Counted from the first letter of the stretch, positions 15,951 through 24,787 are shown. The stretch is 34,995 bases of DNA from an uncultured Nocardioidaceae bacterium (GCA_902805865.1 CADCUK010000075.1:1-34995), one strand, 5' to 3'. A program made the numbers and translations. Notes: generated by a model from the sequence alone, not told the origin.

Positions 15951-15969
15951 CGCCGCCGAGCCGGCGGCG
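15951..15969 (-). terminator. Hairpin after ychJ
   Basis: CGCCGCCG (15951-15958) pairs perfectly with CGGCGGCG (15962-15969) around a 3-base loop, just past the YchJ stop and before glk. There is no U-run, so termination would be of the hairpin-only kind and may be partial. Confidence 0.4.
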
Positions 15970-15974
15970 GAGGG

Positions 15975-16370
15975 TCAGCGGACGTCGCCGTCCACGTAGA
16001 CCCACCGGCCGGCACGCCGGGCGAACCGGCTCAGCTCGTGGAGCGAGCCGGCTCCGGAGGGGGTCCGGAAGCTCGCCCGGAATTCCACCGTGCCCTCGTC
16101 GTCGGCGGGGCCGCCGAGACTGGTGGCGAGCACCTCCAGCCCCGTCCACGTCGTCGCCGGGTCGGGCGACACGTCCGCCGGGCGGGTGTGTGGGTGCCAG
16201 CTCCGGAAGAGGTGGCCGAGCTCGCCGCGGGCGTACGCCGTGTACCGGGACCGCATCAGCTCCACCGCGGTGGTCGCCTGCCGCTCCCCGCGGTGCAGCG
16301 GGCCGCAGCAGCTGTCGTAGTCCGCTCCGGTCCCGCACGGACACTGCGTGCTGAGGCCGCCCAGCGTCAT
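15975..16370 (-). CDS. YchJ/UPF0225 family protein with SEC-C motif
   Basis: A 131-aa protein of unknown function. The N-terminal SEC-C zinc motif reads CPCGTGADYDSCCGPLHRGE, and the body matches YchJ: AVELMRSRYTAYARGELGHL, TWTGLEVLAT, GTVEFRASFRT and the terminal RWVYVDGDVR. SEC-C modules bind zinc and often occur in proteins near the translation or secretion machinery. The start chosen is ATG 16370 with GGAG 7 bases upstream. An open frame extends to 16415, but those codons run into the tRNA gene, so the extension is rejected. Lies 18 bp downstream of the tRNA, so a common transcript is likely. Confidence 0.88.
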   Translation of the reverse strand: MTLGGLSTQCPCGTGADYDSCCGPLHRGERQATTAVELMRSRYTAYARGELGHLFRSWHPHTRPADVSPDPATTWTGLEVLATSLGGPADDEGTVEFRASFRTPSGAGSLHELSRFARRAGRWVYVDGDVR

Positions 16371-16388
16371 GCAGGGACTCCGGCGAAG

Positions 16389-16461
16389 TGCCCCCGGTGG
16401 GACTCGAACCCACACTGAAAGGTTTTTAAGACCTCGTCCTCTGCCATTGGGATACGGGGGC
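16389..16461 (-). tRNA. tRNA with UAA anticodon (Leu UUA codon) but class I short variable loop
   Basis: A complete 73-nt cloverleaf. Acceptor stem GCCCCCG/CGGGGGC is 7 perfect pairs, and U8 and A9 are present. The D stem is 3 pairs (UCC/GGA). The anticodon stem GAGGU/ACCUU includes one G-U pair and holds the loop CUUAAAA with U33 and anticodon UAA at 34-36. The variable loop UCAGU is only 5 nt. The T stem GUGGG/CCCAC holds the loop UUCGAGU. The discriminator is A73 and CCA is not encoded. By anticodon it reads UUA, but bacterial tRNA-Leu has a long variable arm, absent here, so its amino acid is uncertain. It lies 14 bp after the sulfotransferase-like gene and 18 bp before ychJ. A TAAGTT hexamer at 16473-16478 could be its own -10 box. 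Confidence 0.85.
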
Positions 16462-16475
16462 CGTGCGCCAGCAAC

Positions 16476-17621
16476 TTACGTGTCCTCGAGGGGGGCAGTG
16501 CCCCGACGGTTCAACCGGGCCGGCCCGTCCGCGGCGATGACGGCAGCCACCGCGTCGGTCACGGCTCCGACCGCCTGCTCCACCGAGGACCACGACCCGG
16601 ACGCCTGCCCGTGCTCGGCGAGCGCGGTCAGTGACCCGAGGGCACCCTGCGCCGCCCTGACGAGCCTCTCGTCGTCGGGCGGGAGCAGCGGCCGCTCCTG
16701 GGCGAGGTCCGGCCTCACCGGCAGGTCGTCCTCGTCACCGACCACGTCGACCCGGCTCCGCCGCAGGACCCTGATGACCTCGCGGTTCCAGCCGGCGGTG
16801 AACTTCAGCGTCGCGCGGTCCAGAGGCGGCCTGGTGTCGTCGTCGCCTCGCACCGCCGCCTGGGCTGCGACGAATCCGGCGAGCCGCTGGGTCTCGTAGT
16901 CGGGCAGCCCGCGTCGGTCGGCCTCCGCGTGGACGAGGCAGAGGAGATGGGCGGTGGCGTAGCCCGTCGAGGGGTTGGACTCGACCTGGGTCTCCGTCGC
17001 CGTCGTGGGGTCGACCTCCAGCACGGAGGCGAACCTCTCCCACAGCGCCTCGCGCGGTGCCCCGGCGCCCGGCACGGTCACGACGTGGACGTGCTCGGGA
17101 CCCAGGCGGTTGCGCCACATGCGGACCAGCGTGCCGATGCGCTGGGAGAGCAGGAACGTGTGCGACCGCGGCTTGGTGTCCGGGTCGCGGGCCGTGGCGA
17201 CGTACTCGGGCCAGGTCTGGGAGCCACGGTTGCGGGCAGCGGTCTGCCACTGCGCGGGCAGCACGCCGGTGGCGTCGCGGACCGTGATCACGACGTGGAG
17301 GTCCAGGTCCGCGAAGTCCTTCATGATCTTGTCGGCTCGGAGCGGTCCCTGGAGGCTCAGGAACTCGTGGGAGAGCACCGAGGCGCGACCGTCGAACGCG
17401 TGCGCCGCCTCGACGAGCTCGCCCCAGGCGCCGCTGCCGGGTTCCCGTTTCGCCAGGTCCTCGGCGCGCCCGGCCACCAGGTCCGCGACGGCCGGGCCGC
17501 GGCCGGGGACGACGTACAACCCCGCTTCCTTCAGCGGCTCCGCGTTGTAGGTGAGCATGCCCTGCAGGAACGACGTCCCGGTCTTCATCGCTCCGATGTG
17601 GAGGTACATCTGCTTGCTCAC
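16476..17621 (-). CDS. Sulfotransferase-like P-loop protein
   Basis: A 381-aa cytosolic protein. Near the N-terminus YLHIGAMKTGTSFLQGML (about residues 6-23) matches the 5'-phosphosulfate-binding loop of PAPS-dependent sulfotransferases (PKTGTT-like). DLHVVITVRDATGVLPAQWQ and the following SQTWPEYV resemble the 3'-phosphate-binding region with its Arg. The C-terminal 100 residues are Ala-rich and not recognised. Its ATG overlaps the def stop by 4 bp, so the two are translationally coupled. The acceptor is unknown; a cell-surface glycan or lipid is a guess. The PAP by-product could be cleared by the CysQ-like enzyme at 33008-33802. The stop TAA lies 14 bp from the tRNA. Fold assignment is fairly sure, activity not. 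Confidence 0.72.
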   Translation of the reverse strand: MSKQMYLHIGAMKTGTSFLQGMLTYNAEPLKEAGLYVVPGRGPAVADLVAGRAEDLAKREPGSGAWGELVEAAHAFDGRASVLSHEFLSLQGPLRADKIMKDFADLDLHVVITVRDATGVLPAQWQTAARNRGSQTWPEYVATARDPDTKPRSHTFLLSQRIGTLVRMWRNRLGPEHVHVVTVPGAGAPREALWERFASVLEVDPTTATETQVESNPSTGYATAHLLCLVHAEADRRGLPDYETQRLAGFVAAQAAVRGDDDTRPPLDRATLKFTAGWNREVIRVLRRSRVDVVGDEDDLPVRPDLAQERPLLPPDDERLVRAAQGALGSLTALAEHGQASGSWSSVEQAVGAVTDAVAAVIAADGPARLNRRGTAPLEDT

Positions 17622-18199
17622 AGGTAGGTCTTCCTCGCGTGGACGGCATGGGCTCCGGCGACCCGGTCGAGGAACAGCAGACCGTCGCAGTGGTCGATCT
17701 CGTGCTGGAGGGCTCGCGCCTCGAAAGCCTCGGCGGCGACCTCGACGTCCTCGCCGCTGCCGGGGAGCTGGCCACGGACGAGCAGCCTGCTCGCCCGCTT
17801 GACGTCACCGGTGAAGTCAGGCACCGACATGCAGCCCTCGCGGGCCTTCTCGTTGCGGGAGGACTCCACCACCACGGCGTTGCACAGCACGAAGGTGCCG
17901 TGGTGGCTGCGCGTCTTGGGATGGGCGCTGACGTCGACGGTGAACACCTTCGCGCCCACGCCGACCTGGGGTGCCGCCAGCCCGACGCACCCGGGCGAGA
18001 CGCGCATGGTGGCGACGAGGTCGGCCGCGAGCTGGACGACCTCGGGGGACGACGGGTCGACCTTGGTGCCGTCGGTGGTCAGCACCTCTGCCGGCGCGGT
18101 CACGACGTCGAGCACGTGCCCGTCGACCCCGAGGTCGGTCTCCGACCAGCGGCCGACGACGTCGTCGACGGCCGCCCCGCCGCTCCCGTCCGCCGTCAC
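17618..18199 (-). CDS. def: Peptide deformylase
   Basis: Removes the formyl group from nascent N-terminal methionine; a metalloenzyme acting at the ribosome exit. All three motifs are present: GCVGLAAPQVGV (motif 1), EGCMSVPDF (motif 2, metal-binding Cys) and QHEIDHCDGLLFLDRV (motif 3, the HExxH with catalytic Glu). The residue after the second His is Cys where Leu is usual, a mild peculiarity. It has 193 aa, with about 30 residues ahead of the usual start region (MTADGSGGAAVDDVVGRWSE). It overlaps both neighbours by 4 bp, downstream of the ACT-domain gene and upstream of the sulfotransferase-like gene. A second def elsewhere in the genome is possible but cannot be judged here. Confidence 0.95.
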   Translation of the reverse strand: MTADGSGGAAVDDVVGRWSETDLGVDGHVLDVVTAPAEVLTTDGTKVDPSSPEVVQLAADLVATMRVSPGCVGLAAPQVGVGAKVFTVDVSAHPKTRSHHGTFVLCNAVVVESSRNEKAREGCMSVPDFTGDVKRASRLLVRGQLPGSGEDVEVAAEAFEARALQHEIDHCDGLLFLDRVAGAHAVHARKTYL

Positions 18200-18714
18200 A
18201 GCTCGTCGCTCTCCATCCGTCGCAGCGAGGCGCCGACCCCGAGCCGCTCGGCCGTCGCGTGCAGCGAAGACTCGAGGCTCTCGACGTCGGTCCCGTCGGG
18301 CAGGTCCACCTCGGCCCCGAGGATGTAGAGCCCTCCGGCGAGCCGGGTGGTCAGGTCGGTGATGTTGCCGCCGACCGCCGCCACCTGGGCGGCGACGGCG
18401 CTGACGATCCCGGGACGGTCCGCACCGTGCACGGTCACGACGTACGACGACGCGACGGGCTCGGCCTGCGCCTCCTCGGGGACCTCGCGCACCGCGACGT
18501 CGAGGCTCCCGCCGGCGGTGAGGGAACCCAGTGCCTCCTCGATGCGACCCGACGGGACGTCACCGGCGCAGAGCAGCATCATCGCGAAGTGGCCGCGCAG
18601 GAGCGTCATCGTCGAGTCCTCGAGGTTGAGCCCGAGGTCGGCAAGGGCAGCGGTCGCCTCCGCGATGATCCCCGGCCGGTCGTGGCCGATCACGGTGATT
18701 GCCTGCAGAGTCAC
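18196..18714 (-). CDS. Tandem ACT-domain protein, GcvR-like
   Basis: A 172-aa protein made of two ACT domains with no other module. The first begins ITVIGHDRPGIIAEATAALA (from about residue 5); the second is SYVVTVHGADRPGIVSAVAA, then GGNITDLTTRLAGGLYILGA. The G-x-DRPGI turn is the usual amino-acid-binding site. Architecture matches GcvR-type regulators, which bind glycine and modulate other proteins; no DNA-binding domain is present. The start is GTG 18714, which overlaps the udgB stop as GTGA. A longer reading to 18969 lies inside udgB and is rejected. The stop overlaps the def start by 4 bp. Ligand and target unknown. Confidence 0.85.
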   Translation of the reverse strand: MTLQAITVIGHDRPGIIAEATAALADLGLNLEDSTMTLLRGHFAMMLLCAGDVPSGRIEEALGSLTAGGSLDVAVREVPEEAQAEPVASSYVVTVHGADRPGIVSAVAAQVAAVGGNITDLTTRLAGGLYILGAEVDLPDGTDVESLESSLHATAERLGVGASLRRMESDEL

Positions 18715-19577
18715 GAGGGCGAGTCTGCCAGCGCCCGTGCCCGGCGCAGAACCCCGTCCAGCATGTCCTCGGTGAGGACCCCGGTGAAGGTGTTCTGCTG
18801 GCTCGGGTGGTAGCAGCCGAGGACGGTCAGGCCGGTGAGGTCGTCGCCTCCCGGTCCCTCCAGCCGCACCTCGGCAGCGTGGCCGAACCGGGGACGGGGC
18901 CGCGGGACGGCGTACCCGACGTCCTGCAGCGCCCGCAGTGCCGCCGTCCAGCCGAAAGAGCCGAGGCACACCACCGCCTGCACCGACGGGGTCACCAGCT
19001 GCAGCTCACGGCGCAGCCACGGCGAGCAGGTGTCCCGCTCCTCGACGGTGGGCTTGTTGGCCGGCGGGGCGCACCGGACCGCGGCCACCATCCGGGTGTC
19101 GATGAGCTCCTGCCCGTCACCGGCGTGCTCCGAGGTCGCCTGACGAGCCAGCCCGGCCCGGTGCAGCGAGGCGAACAGCCAGTCCCCGGAGCGGTCACCG
19201 GTGAAGATCCGGCCGGTGCGGTTGCCGCCGTTGGCGGCCGGCGCGAGCCCGACGACCAGCACCTTAGGCTGCGCCGCCCCCCACCCCGCGATGGGCCGTC
19301 CCCAGTAGGGCTGGGCGGCGAACGAGGCGCGTTTGGCCAGTGCGACGTCCTCGCGCCAGCGGACCAGCCGGTCGCAGGCCCGGCACACGCTGCTGCACGC
19401 GGTGACCGCCTCGAGCGAGGAGCCGGCGGCCAGCGCTGCCACGTCGTCGGCGGTGTGCGCGACCGGGGTGCCCCGCTCTGCGGGGTCGCCCGGCCAGCCG
19501 GTGCCGGCGGGGACCGGTGAGGCGAACAGCTGTCCGGTGAGCGGGTGCGGCAGCGGGAGCGGCCCCGTGTCAGCCAT
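18711..19577 (-). CDS. udgB: Uracil-DNA glycosylase, family 5 (UdgB)
   Basis: Excises uracil and other deaminated bases from DNA in base-excision repair, a relevant task in a GC-rich genome. The 288-aa product has motif A as VVGLAPAANGGNRTGRIFTG and motif B as YHPSQQNTFTG. Four Cys that could bind a 4Fe-4S cluster appear in CRACDRLVRWRE (two) and in the segment CAPPANKPTVEERDTC (two). The catalytic Asp of family 4 enzymes is replaced by Ala in the APAA segment, as in family 5. Start ATG 19577, 9 bp after ppx; 3' end overlaps the ACT gene by 4 bp. Confidence 0.9.
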   Translation of the reverse strand: MADTGPLPLPHPLTGQLFASPVPAGTGWPGDPAERGTPVAHTADDVAALAAGSSLEAVTACSSVCRACDRLVRWREDVALAKRASFAAQPYWGRPIAGWGAAQPKVLVVGLAPAANGGNRTGRIFTGDRSGDWLFASLHRAGLARQATSEHAGDGQELIDTRMVAAVRCAPPANKPTVEERDTCSPWLRRELQLVTPSVQAVVCLGSFGWTAALRALQDVGYAVPRPRPRFGHAAEVRLEGPGGDDLTGLTVLGCYHPSQQNTFTGVLTEDMLDGVLRRARALADSPS

Positions 19578-19586
19578 GTCCGATCC

Positions 19587-20513
19587 TCACGCCCGGGACC
19601 AGGCGATGCCGTCGAGGATGTCGCTGACCGAGGTGCGCAGCTCGGTCGCGGGCGTCCGGCGCAGGACCCGGTCGAGGATGAGCGCACCCGCCCCGATGAC
19701 GTCCGCGCGCCCCGGCTGCATGTAGGGCAGCGCACGACGCTCCTCGACCGTCATCGCCAGCAACCGGGCTGCAGCTTCGTGCACGCCCTGCACGGGCACC
19801 GCGGCCCGGTCGACCGCTTCACGATCGAGCGCCGGCAGGTCGAGCACGGCCGCGGCGACGGTCAGCCCGGTGCCGGAGACGGCGACGACGGTGCGGGGTG
19901 CGGCCAGGTCGACGGCGTACGACGGGAGCGTGTCGAGAGCCTGATCGATCTCCGCCATCGCCGCCGCCACCTCGGCGCCCGCCGGCGGGTCGCCGTGGAG
20001 GTGGCGCTCGGTCATCCGCACCGAGCCGATGTCGAGGGAGTGCCCGGCCTGGACGTCGCCGTGCCGGCCGCCGAGGACCAGCTCGGTGGAGCCGCCGCCG
20101 ATGTCGACGACCAGCACCGGGGCCGGGGCCTCGCCGAGGCCCCGGGTCGCACCGGCGAACGACAGCTGCGCCTCCTCCGCCCCGGACACGACCTCGGGCT
20201 CGACGCCCAGCCGCTGGGCCACCCCGGCGGTGAACACCCCGGCGTTGGAGGCGTCCCGGGCCGCCGAGGTCGCGCAGAACCGGATCGCGTCGACGTGGTG
20301 CTCCTCCACGATCGCGGCGTACTCCTCGACGGCGGCGAAGACGCGGGCCAGCGCCTCGTCGGCGAGCCGGCCGGTCCGGTCGACTCCCTGCCCCAGCCGG
20401 ACCATGCGGGTCTCGCGGACGTGCTCGACCTCCTCACCGGTCGCGGGGTCGAGGTCGGCGACGAGGAGCTTGATCGTGTTGGTGCCGCAGTCGACGGCCG
20501 CCACGCGGGTCAC
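19587..20513 (-). CDS. ppx: Ppx/GppA family phosphatase
   Basis: Hydrolyses inorganic polyphosphate or the pppGpp 5'-phosphate. The 308-aa product has the ASKHA phosphate-1 motif AAVDCGTNTIKLLVADL, FCATSAARDASNAGVF, the catalytic-Glu segment VSGAEEAQLSFAGATRG and the phosphate-2 motif VVDIGGGSTELVLGGRHGD. It is a short form lacking the C-terminal HD domain of E. coli Ppx, like the mycobacterial homologue in the same gene order. The start is GTG 20513, 7 bp after the DUF501 stop. Substrate preference cannot be read from sequence. Confidence 0.93.
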   Translation of the reverse strand: MTRVAAVDCGTNTIKLLVADLDPATGEEVEHVRETRMVRLGQGVDRTGRLADEALARVFAAVEEYAAIVEEHHVDAIRFCATSAARDASNAGVFTAGVAQRLGVEPEVVSGAEEAQLSFAGATRGLGEAPAPVLVVDIGGGSTELVLGGRHGDVQAGHSLDIGSVRMTERHLHGDPPAGAEVAAAMAEIDQALDTLPSYAVDLAAPRTVVAVSGTGLTVAAAVLDLPALDREAVDRAAVPVQGVHEAAARLLAMTVEERRALPYMQPGRADVIGAGALILDRVLRRTPATELRTSVSDILDGIAWSRA

Positions 20514-20520
20514 CTGGGAG

Positions 20521-21045
20521 TCATTTCCCCGGGGGCGCCACGGTCACGCACGGCCCGGACGCCCAGTAGTCCCCGAGCAGCTCGAGCACCTCGTCGCCGA
20601 GCGGGTTGACCCCGGGCCCCTGAGCCAGCGCCTGACCGGCCAGCACGTGCAGGCACTTGACCCGTGTGGGCATCCCCCCGGCGGAGACGCCGGCGATCTC
20701 CTCGACGTGACCGATGGCCTCCCGCGCCTGGAGGTACCGCTCGTGCGCCGCGGCGTAGGCAGCAGCGAGCTCCGGGTCGGACCCGAGGCGCCCGGTCATC
20801 TCCGCCATCAGTCCCTCTCCTTCCAGCGTGCCGATCAGCGACGCCGCGCGGGGACAGGTGAGGTAGAACGTCGTCGGGAACGGTGTCCCGTCGGGCAGCC
20901 GCGGCTCGGTGGTCACCACGTCGGGGTTGCCGCACGGGCACCGGTGGCCGACGGCGTGGATCGCACGCGGAGCACGACCGAGCTGCGCCGCGACGACAGC
21001 CTCGTCCTCGGCGCCGATGGTCGGTCCGGACGACGGCCCGGTCAC
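20521..21045 (-). CDS. DUF501 protein
   Basis: A 174-aa conserved actinobacterial protein of unknown function. The body starts with EDEAVVAAQLGRAPRAIHAV, followed by a small Cys pair in HRCPCGNPDVVTTEPRL, then GTPFPTTFYLTCPRAASLIG and GGMPTRVKCLHVLAGQALAQ, the DUF501 pattern, with several Cys/His that could bind metal. I chose GTG 21045, which overlaps the ftsB stop as GTGA. The frame is open further to 21309, but that part lies antisense-free inside ftsB and has no homology. It is followed 7 bp later by ppx. Its constant place between ftsB and ppx in actinobacteria suggests a linked role, not yet known to me. Confidence 0.88.
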   Translation of the reverse strand: MTGPSSGPTIGAEDEAVVAAQLGRAPRAIHAVGHRCPCGNPDVVTTEPRLPDGTPFPTTFYLTCPRAASLIGTLEGEGLMAEMTGRLGSDPELAAAYAAAHERYLQAREAIGHVEEIAGVSAGGMPTRVKCLHVLAGQALAQGPGVNPLGDEVLELLGDYWASGPCVTVAPPGK

Positions 21046-21635
21046 CGGTCGGGCTTGGGTGACGGCGGCGGTGCGATCTGCTCGGCGGGGTCGGTGTCCT
21101 TGGGAGGGTTGCCGGCCGTCTCGACGCTGTCCAGCGTCGTCTCCCACCACTCCGGCGGCGACTCGTCGAGGCTCTTGGGGTCCGACAACGTGTCCTGGTG
21201 GTCCAGCGGCTCGCCGTCCTCGTCGAGGACCCGGTAGCCGATCTCGCCGGGGAAGCCGAAGGCGAACCGTGCCCGCGCCTGCGAGATGACGTAGTTGTCG
21301 TCGTTCCACCGCGCCTTCTCGCGCTCGAGCGCGGCGATGTGCGCCTCGGACTCCGCGATGTTCGCGCGCACCGACGCGATGTGGGTCCGCTGCTCGAGGT
21401 AGGCGCGCAGGCTCGAGCCGTAGGACGCCACCAGTGCTGCGACGACCAGCACGAGGACAGCGGCGCGACCGGTCAGCCTGGGCCGCGGGGCCGTTCCGGC
21501 CGGTCGGCGGACCCGGGTGGCGCCGGAGGAGCGAGGCCCTCGACCGGGGGTACGGCGCGGCTGGCGGACGTTGCCGCGCGCCCCTCCGCCCCGGGGACCC
21601 GAACCCCGGGGTGTCGAACCTCGACCCTGTGCCAT
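21042..21635 (-). CDS. Septum formation initiator, FtsB/DivIC family
   Basis: A bitopic divisome protein that, with FtsL/FtsQ-type partners, activates septal peptidoglycan synthesis. From ATG 21635 it has 197 aa: a basic Gly/Pro/Arg-rich cytosolic tail of about 55 residues, one membrane helix (GRAAVLVLVVAALVASYG), then a coiled-coil with heptads (HIASVRANIAESEAHIAALE), the family segment RFAFGFPGEIGYRVLD, and an acidic Pro-rich C-terminus ending SPKPDR. The open frame upstream of the ATG overlaps the eno 3' end and is rejected. It starts 13 bp after eno and overlaps DUF501 by 4 bp. The eno-ftsB-DUF501-ppx order matches M. tuberculosis Rv1023-Rv1026. Confidence 0.9.
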   Translation of the reverse strand: MAQGRGSTPRGSGPRGGGARGNVRQPRRTPGRGPRSSGATRVRRPAGTAPRPRLTGRAAVLVLVVAALVASYGSSLRAYLEQRTHIASVRANIAESEAHIAALEREKARWNDDNYVISQARARFAFGFPGEIGYRVLDEDGEPLDHQDTLSDPKSLDESPPEWWETTLDSVETAGNPPKDTDPAEQIAPPPSPKPDR

Positions 21636-21648
21636 CAGCTCGGCGAGC

Positions 21649-22959
<1,311 letters not shown>

Positions 22960-22972
22960 CTACTGGTGAGCC

Positions 22973-22978
22973 AGCCTA
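22973..22978 (-). promoter_or_regulatory. Candidate -10 box of eno
   Basis: TAGGCT on the minus strand fits TANNNT and is identical to the -10 box before the gene at 31757. It would give a leader of about 40 nt. The expected -35 position (GCGTCC) is not consensus-like. Confidence 0.3.
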
Positions 22979-23025
22979 GACCGGAGGCGCGCCGCGGACG
23001 CCGACGGCTCGCGGCCCTGCGCCGT

Positions 23026-23073
23026 CCGCCGTTCCATCGGCCGGACCGTCGGCCGTTCCATCCGCCGGACCGT
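23026..23073. repeat. Two 24-bp tandem repeats after the M15 gene
   Basis: Units 23026-23049 and 23050-23073 differ at 2 of 24 positions. The junction contains CGGCCG-GACCGT-CGGCCG, able to form a hairpin. It abuts the stop codon of the M15 gene and may act as its terminator. Confidence 0.7.
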
Positions 23074-24761
23074 CAGCCGTCGAAGTGGTGCGCGTCCTGC
23101 GTCCCGTAGGTCCAGCTGAACCCGTGGGCGCGCATGGTCCTCACGACGGGGTGCTCACCGGACCGCCAGGCGATCCGCGGGTGCGACCGCGAGACCCACC
23201 AGGTGTTGGGGACCCAGCCGCGCCGTGAGTGGTACGGGTTCTCCCACGTGTTGATGTCGATCGACCGGCCGTAGGAGTGCGGCGACGGCACCGAGGGGTT
23301 GCCGACGACGCCCCGGCAGTTGAAGCCCGAGGTGTTCCCGGCGGCCATCGACTCGTAGTTGTTGCCGCCCTCGAGGTACGACGACCAGCCGAACCGGTCG
23401 ACGCGGTACATCGAGCGGATCGGCAGCCGCGCGCGGTAGAGCGCGGAGAACGCCCCGACGGTCTGCCGGGCGATGTCGTCACGGACGACCAGCTCCCCGC
23501 GGTAGCGGTAGCCGTCGTAGCCCCAGTAGTTGATCCGCACCAACCGCAGCTCGCTGCGACCGACCGGGCAGCCGGAGTGCCAGCTGCGTCCGGTCATCTG
23601 GTTCCACACCGCGTTCGGGATCGACGTGACGTTGCCGTTCGGGCCGTTGCCCACGGCCCGCGCCTGCCTGGGGAGCTTGACCCGCGGTCGCGGGGCGCCG
23701 GACGGGTAGGCGACCGGGTCCCCCGGCGGGACGTTGTCGAGCTCGTGGACCTCGGAGGTGTCCCCCCGCCACCACGGACCCTTGCCGCCGACCGCCTTCC
23801 AGCGGCTGTCCACGCGCGGCCCGACGCGCAGCACGGCCACCCCGTCCCTGCCGAACCGCAGCCTGGGCCCGGCACGCCAGTCCTGCCCGGCCGCACGGCT
23901 CCACACCCGCGCCACCCCGGGAACGGGCCGGCCGTCTCGCGCCTGCCAGCGGAAGGTGAGCGTCACCGTGGTCTCGTCGATGATCCTGGCGGGGCCGGCC
24001 ACCCGCAGCTCGGTCTCGGCCGGCACGGGGTCGATCCCGGCGACCTCGCTGGTCGCCGGCGCGACCGTGGCCGTGCCCGGGAAGACGGCCCGGAACCGGT
24101 TGTCCCGCGGTGCCTGCCGCACCGTCGCCGTGGTGGCCGCGCGGCCGTCGTCGTCGGTCGTGAACGTGCCCATCGGGACCCACGATCCGTCGCGACGTCG
24201 CTCGATGCGCACCGGCACCCCAGGGACCGGGGCGCCGTCGTCGGCGCGGCGCACGATCGCGCGCACGGTGGCGTCGAGGCCGATCGCTTCCTGCTCGGGC
24301 ACCGCCACGGTCACCTCCCCGCCCGTCTCGGCGAGTGCGACCGTCACGGGGTCGCTCGTGGCGGCCGCAGTCGCGTCGTCGCCGGTGAAGACAGCCCGGT
24401 AGACGGTCGACGCGGTCTCACCGTGGGTCGTCACGAACGTGGCGGAGCCGCCGGCGTCGGTGGTCGCGGCGCCCTCCTCGACCCAGCCGTCCCCCACCTG
24501 GCGCTCGAGCCGGGTGGTCGCGCCCGCGACCGGTGCACCTTCCGACCGCAGGGCCGCGGTGAGGCGGAAGGACTCCCCAGCGGTCGCCGACGGCGGACCC
24601 GCGAGCGTCAGCCGGGAGCCGGCGGGGGCTGCTGCCGCGGGCCGGACCGCCGTCACGAGCAGGGTCAGCACCAGTGCCAGCGCCAGCGCGAGGGCGGCGG
24701 GTGGGGTGAGGGTGAGGCGCATCCTCGAGAGGCGGCTCTCAGTGACGTTCGTCCGAGACAT
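23073..24761 (-). CDS. Secreted M15-type peptidase with Ig-like repeats
   Basis: A 562-aa exported protein. ATG 24761, with GGGAG 8 bases upstream, is followed by a signal peptide (hydrophobic core PPAALALALALVLTLLVTAV, cleavage near AAAAP). About three beta-sandwich repeats follow (SRLTLAGPPSATAGESFRLT, then GEVTVAVPEQEAIG, then TELRVAGPARIIDETTVTL). The last 170 residues are an M15-type domain: SVPSPHSYGRSIDINTWENP carries the zinc His and Asp, and the extreme C-terminus DAHHFDG matches the final D-x-x-H-F. It probably cleaves peptidoglycan peptide cross-bridges or stems. The longer open frame to 25391 runs through mazG and is rejected. It starts 26 bp after mazG and occupies the place of lpqU in M. 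tuberculosis. Confidence 0.88.
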   Translation of the reverse strand: MSRTNVTESRLSRMRLTLTPPAALALALALVLTLLVTAVRPAAAAPAGSRLTLAGPPSATAGESFRLTAALRSEGAPVAGATTRLERQVGDGWVEEGAATTDAGGSATFVTTHGETASTVYRAVFTGDDATAAATSDPVTVALAETGGEVTVAVPEQEAIGLDATVRAIVRRADDGAPVPGVPVRIERRRDGSWVPMGTFTTDDDGRAATTATVRQAPRDNRFRAVFPGTATVAPATSEVAGIDPVPAETELRVAGPARIIDETTVTLTFRWQARDGRPVPGVARVWSRAAGQDWRAGPRLRFGRDGVAVLRVGPRVDSRWKAVGGKGPWWRGDTSEVHELDNVPPGDPVAYPSGAPRPRVKLPRQARAVGNGPNGNVTSIPNAVWNQMTGRSWHSGCPVGRSELRLVRINYWGYDGYRYRGELVVRDDIARQTVGAFSALYRARLPIRSMYRVDRFGWSSYLEGGNNYESMAAGNTSGFNCRGVVGNPSVPSPHSYGRSIDINTWENPYHSRRGWVPNTWWVSRSHPRIAWRSGEHPVVRTMRAHGFSWTYGTQDAHHFDG

Positions 24762-24787
24762 GGTCGTGCTCCCTTCCGGGCAGCACG

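Noticed and set aside
16371-16415. Upstream extension of the YchJ frame (MWVRVPPGALRRSPC)
   Set aside because: It reads into the tRNA 3' half and lacks homology; ATG 16370 has a ribosome site and directly precedes the SEC-C motif.
16389-16461. Reading the tRNA as an ochre suppressor
   Set aside because: A UAA-stop suppressor needs anticodon UUA; the loop here gives UAA at 34-36, which pairs with codon UUA.
21046-21309. N-terminal extension of DUF501
   Set aside because: It lies inside ftsB in another frame; GTG 21045 makes the 4-bp overlap common in this operon.
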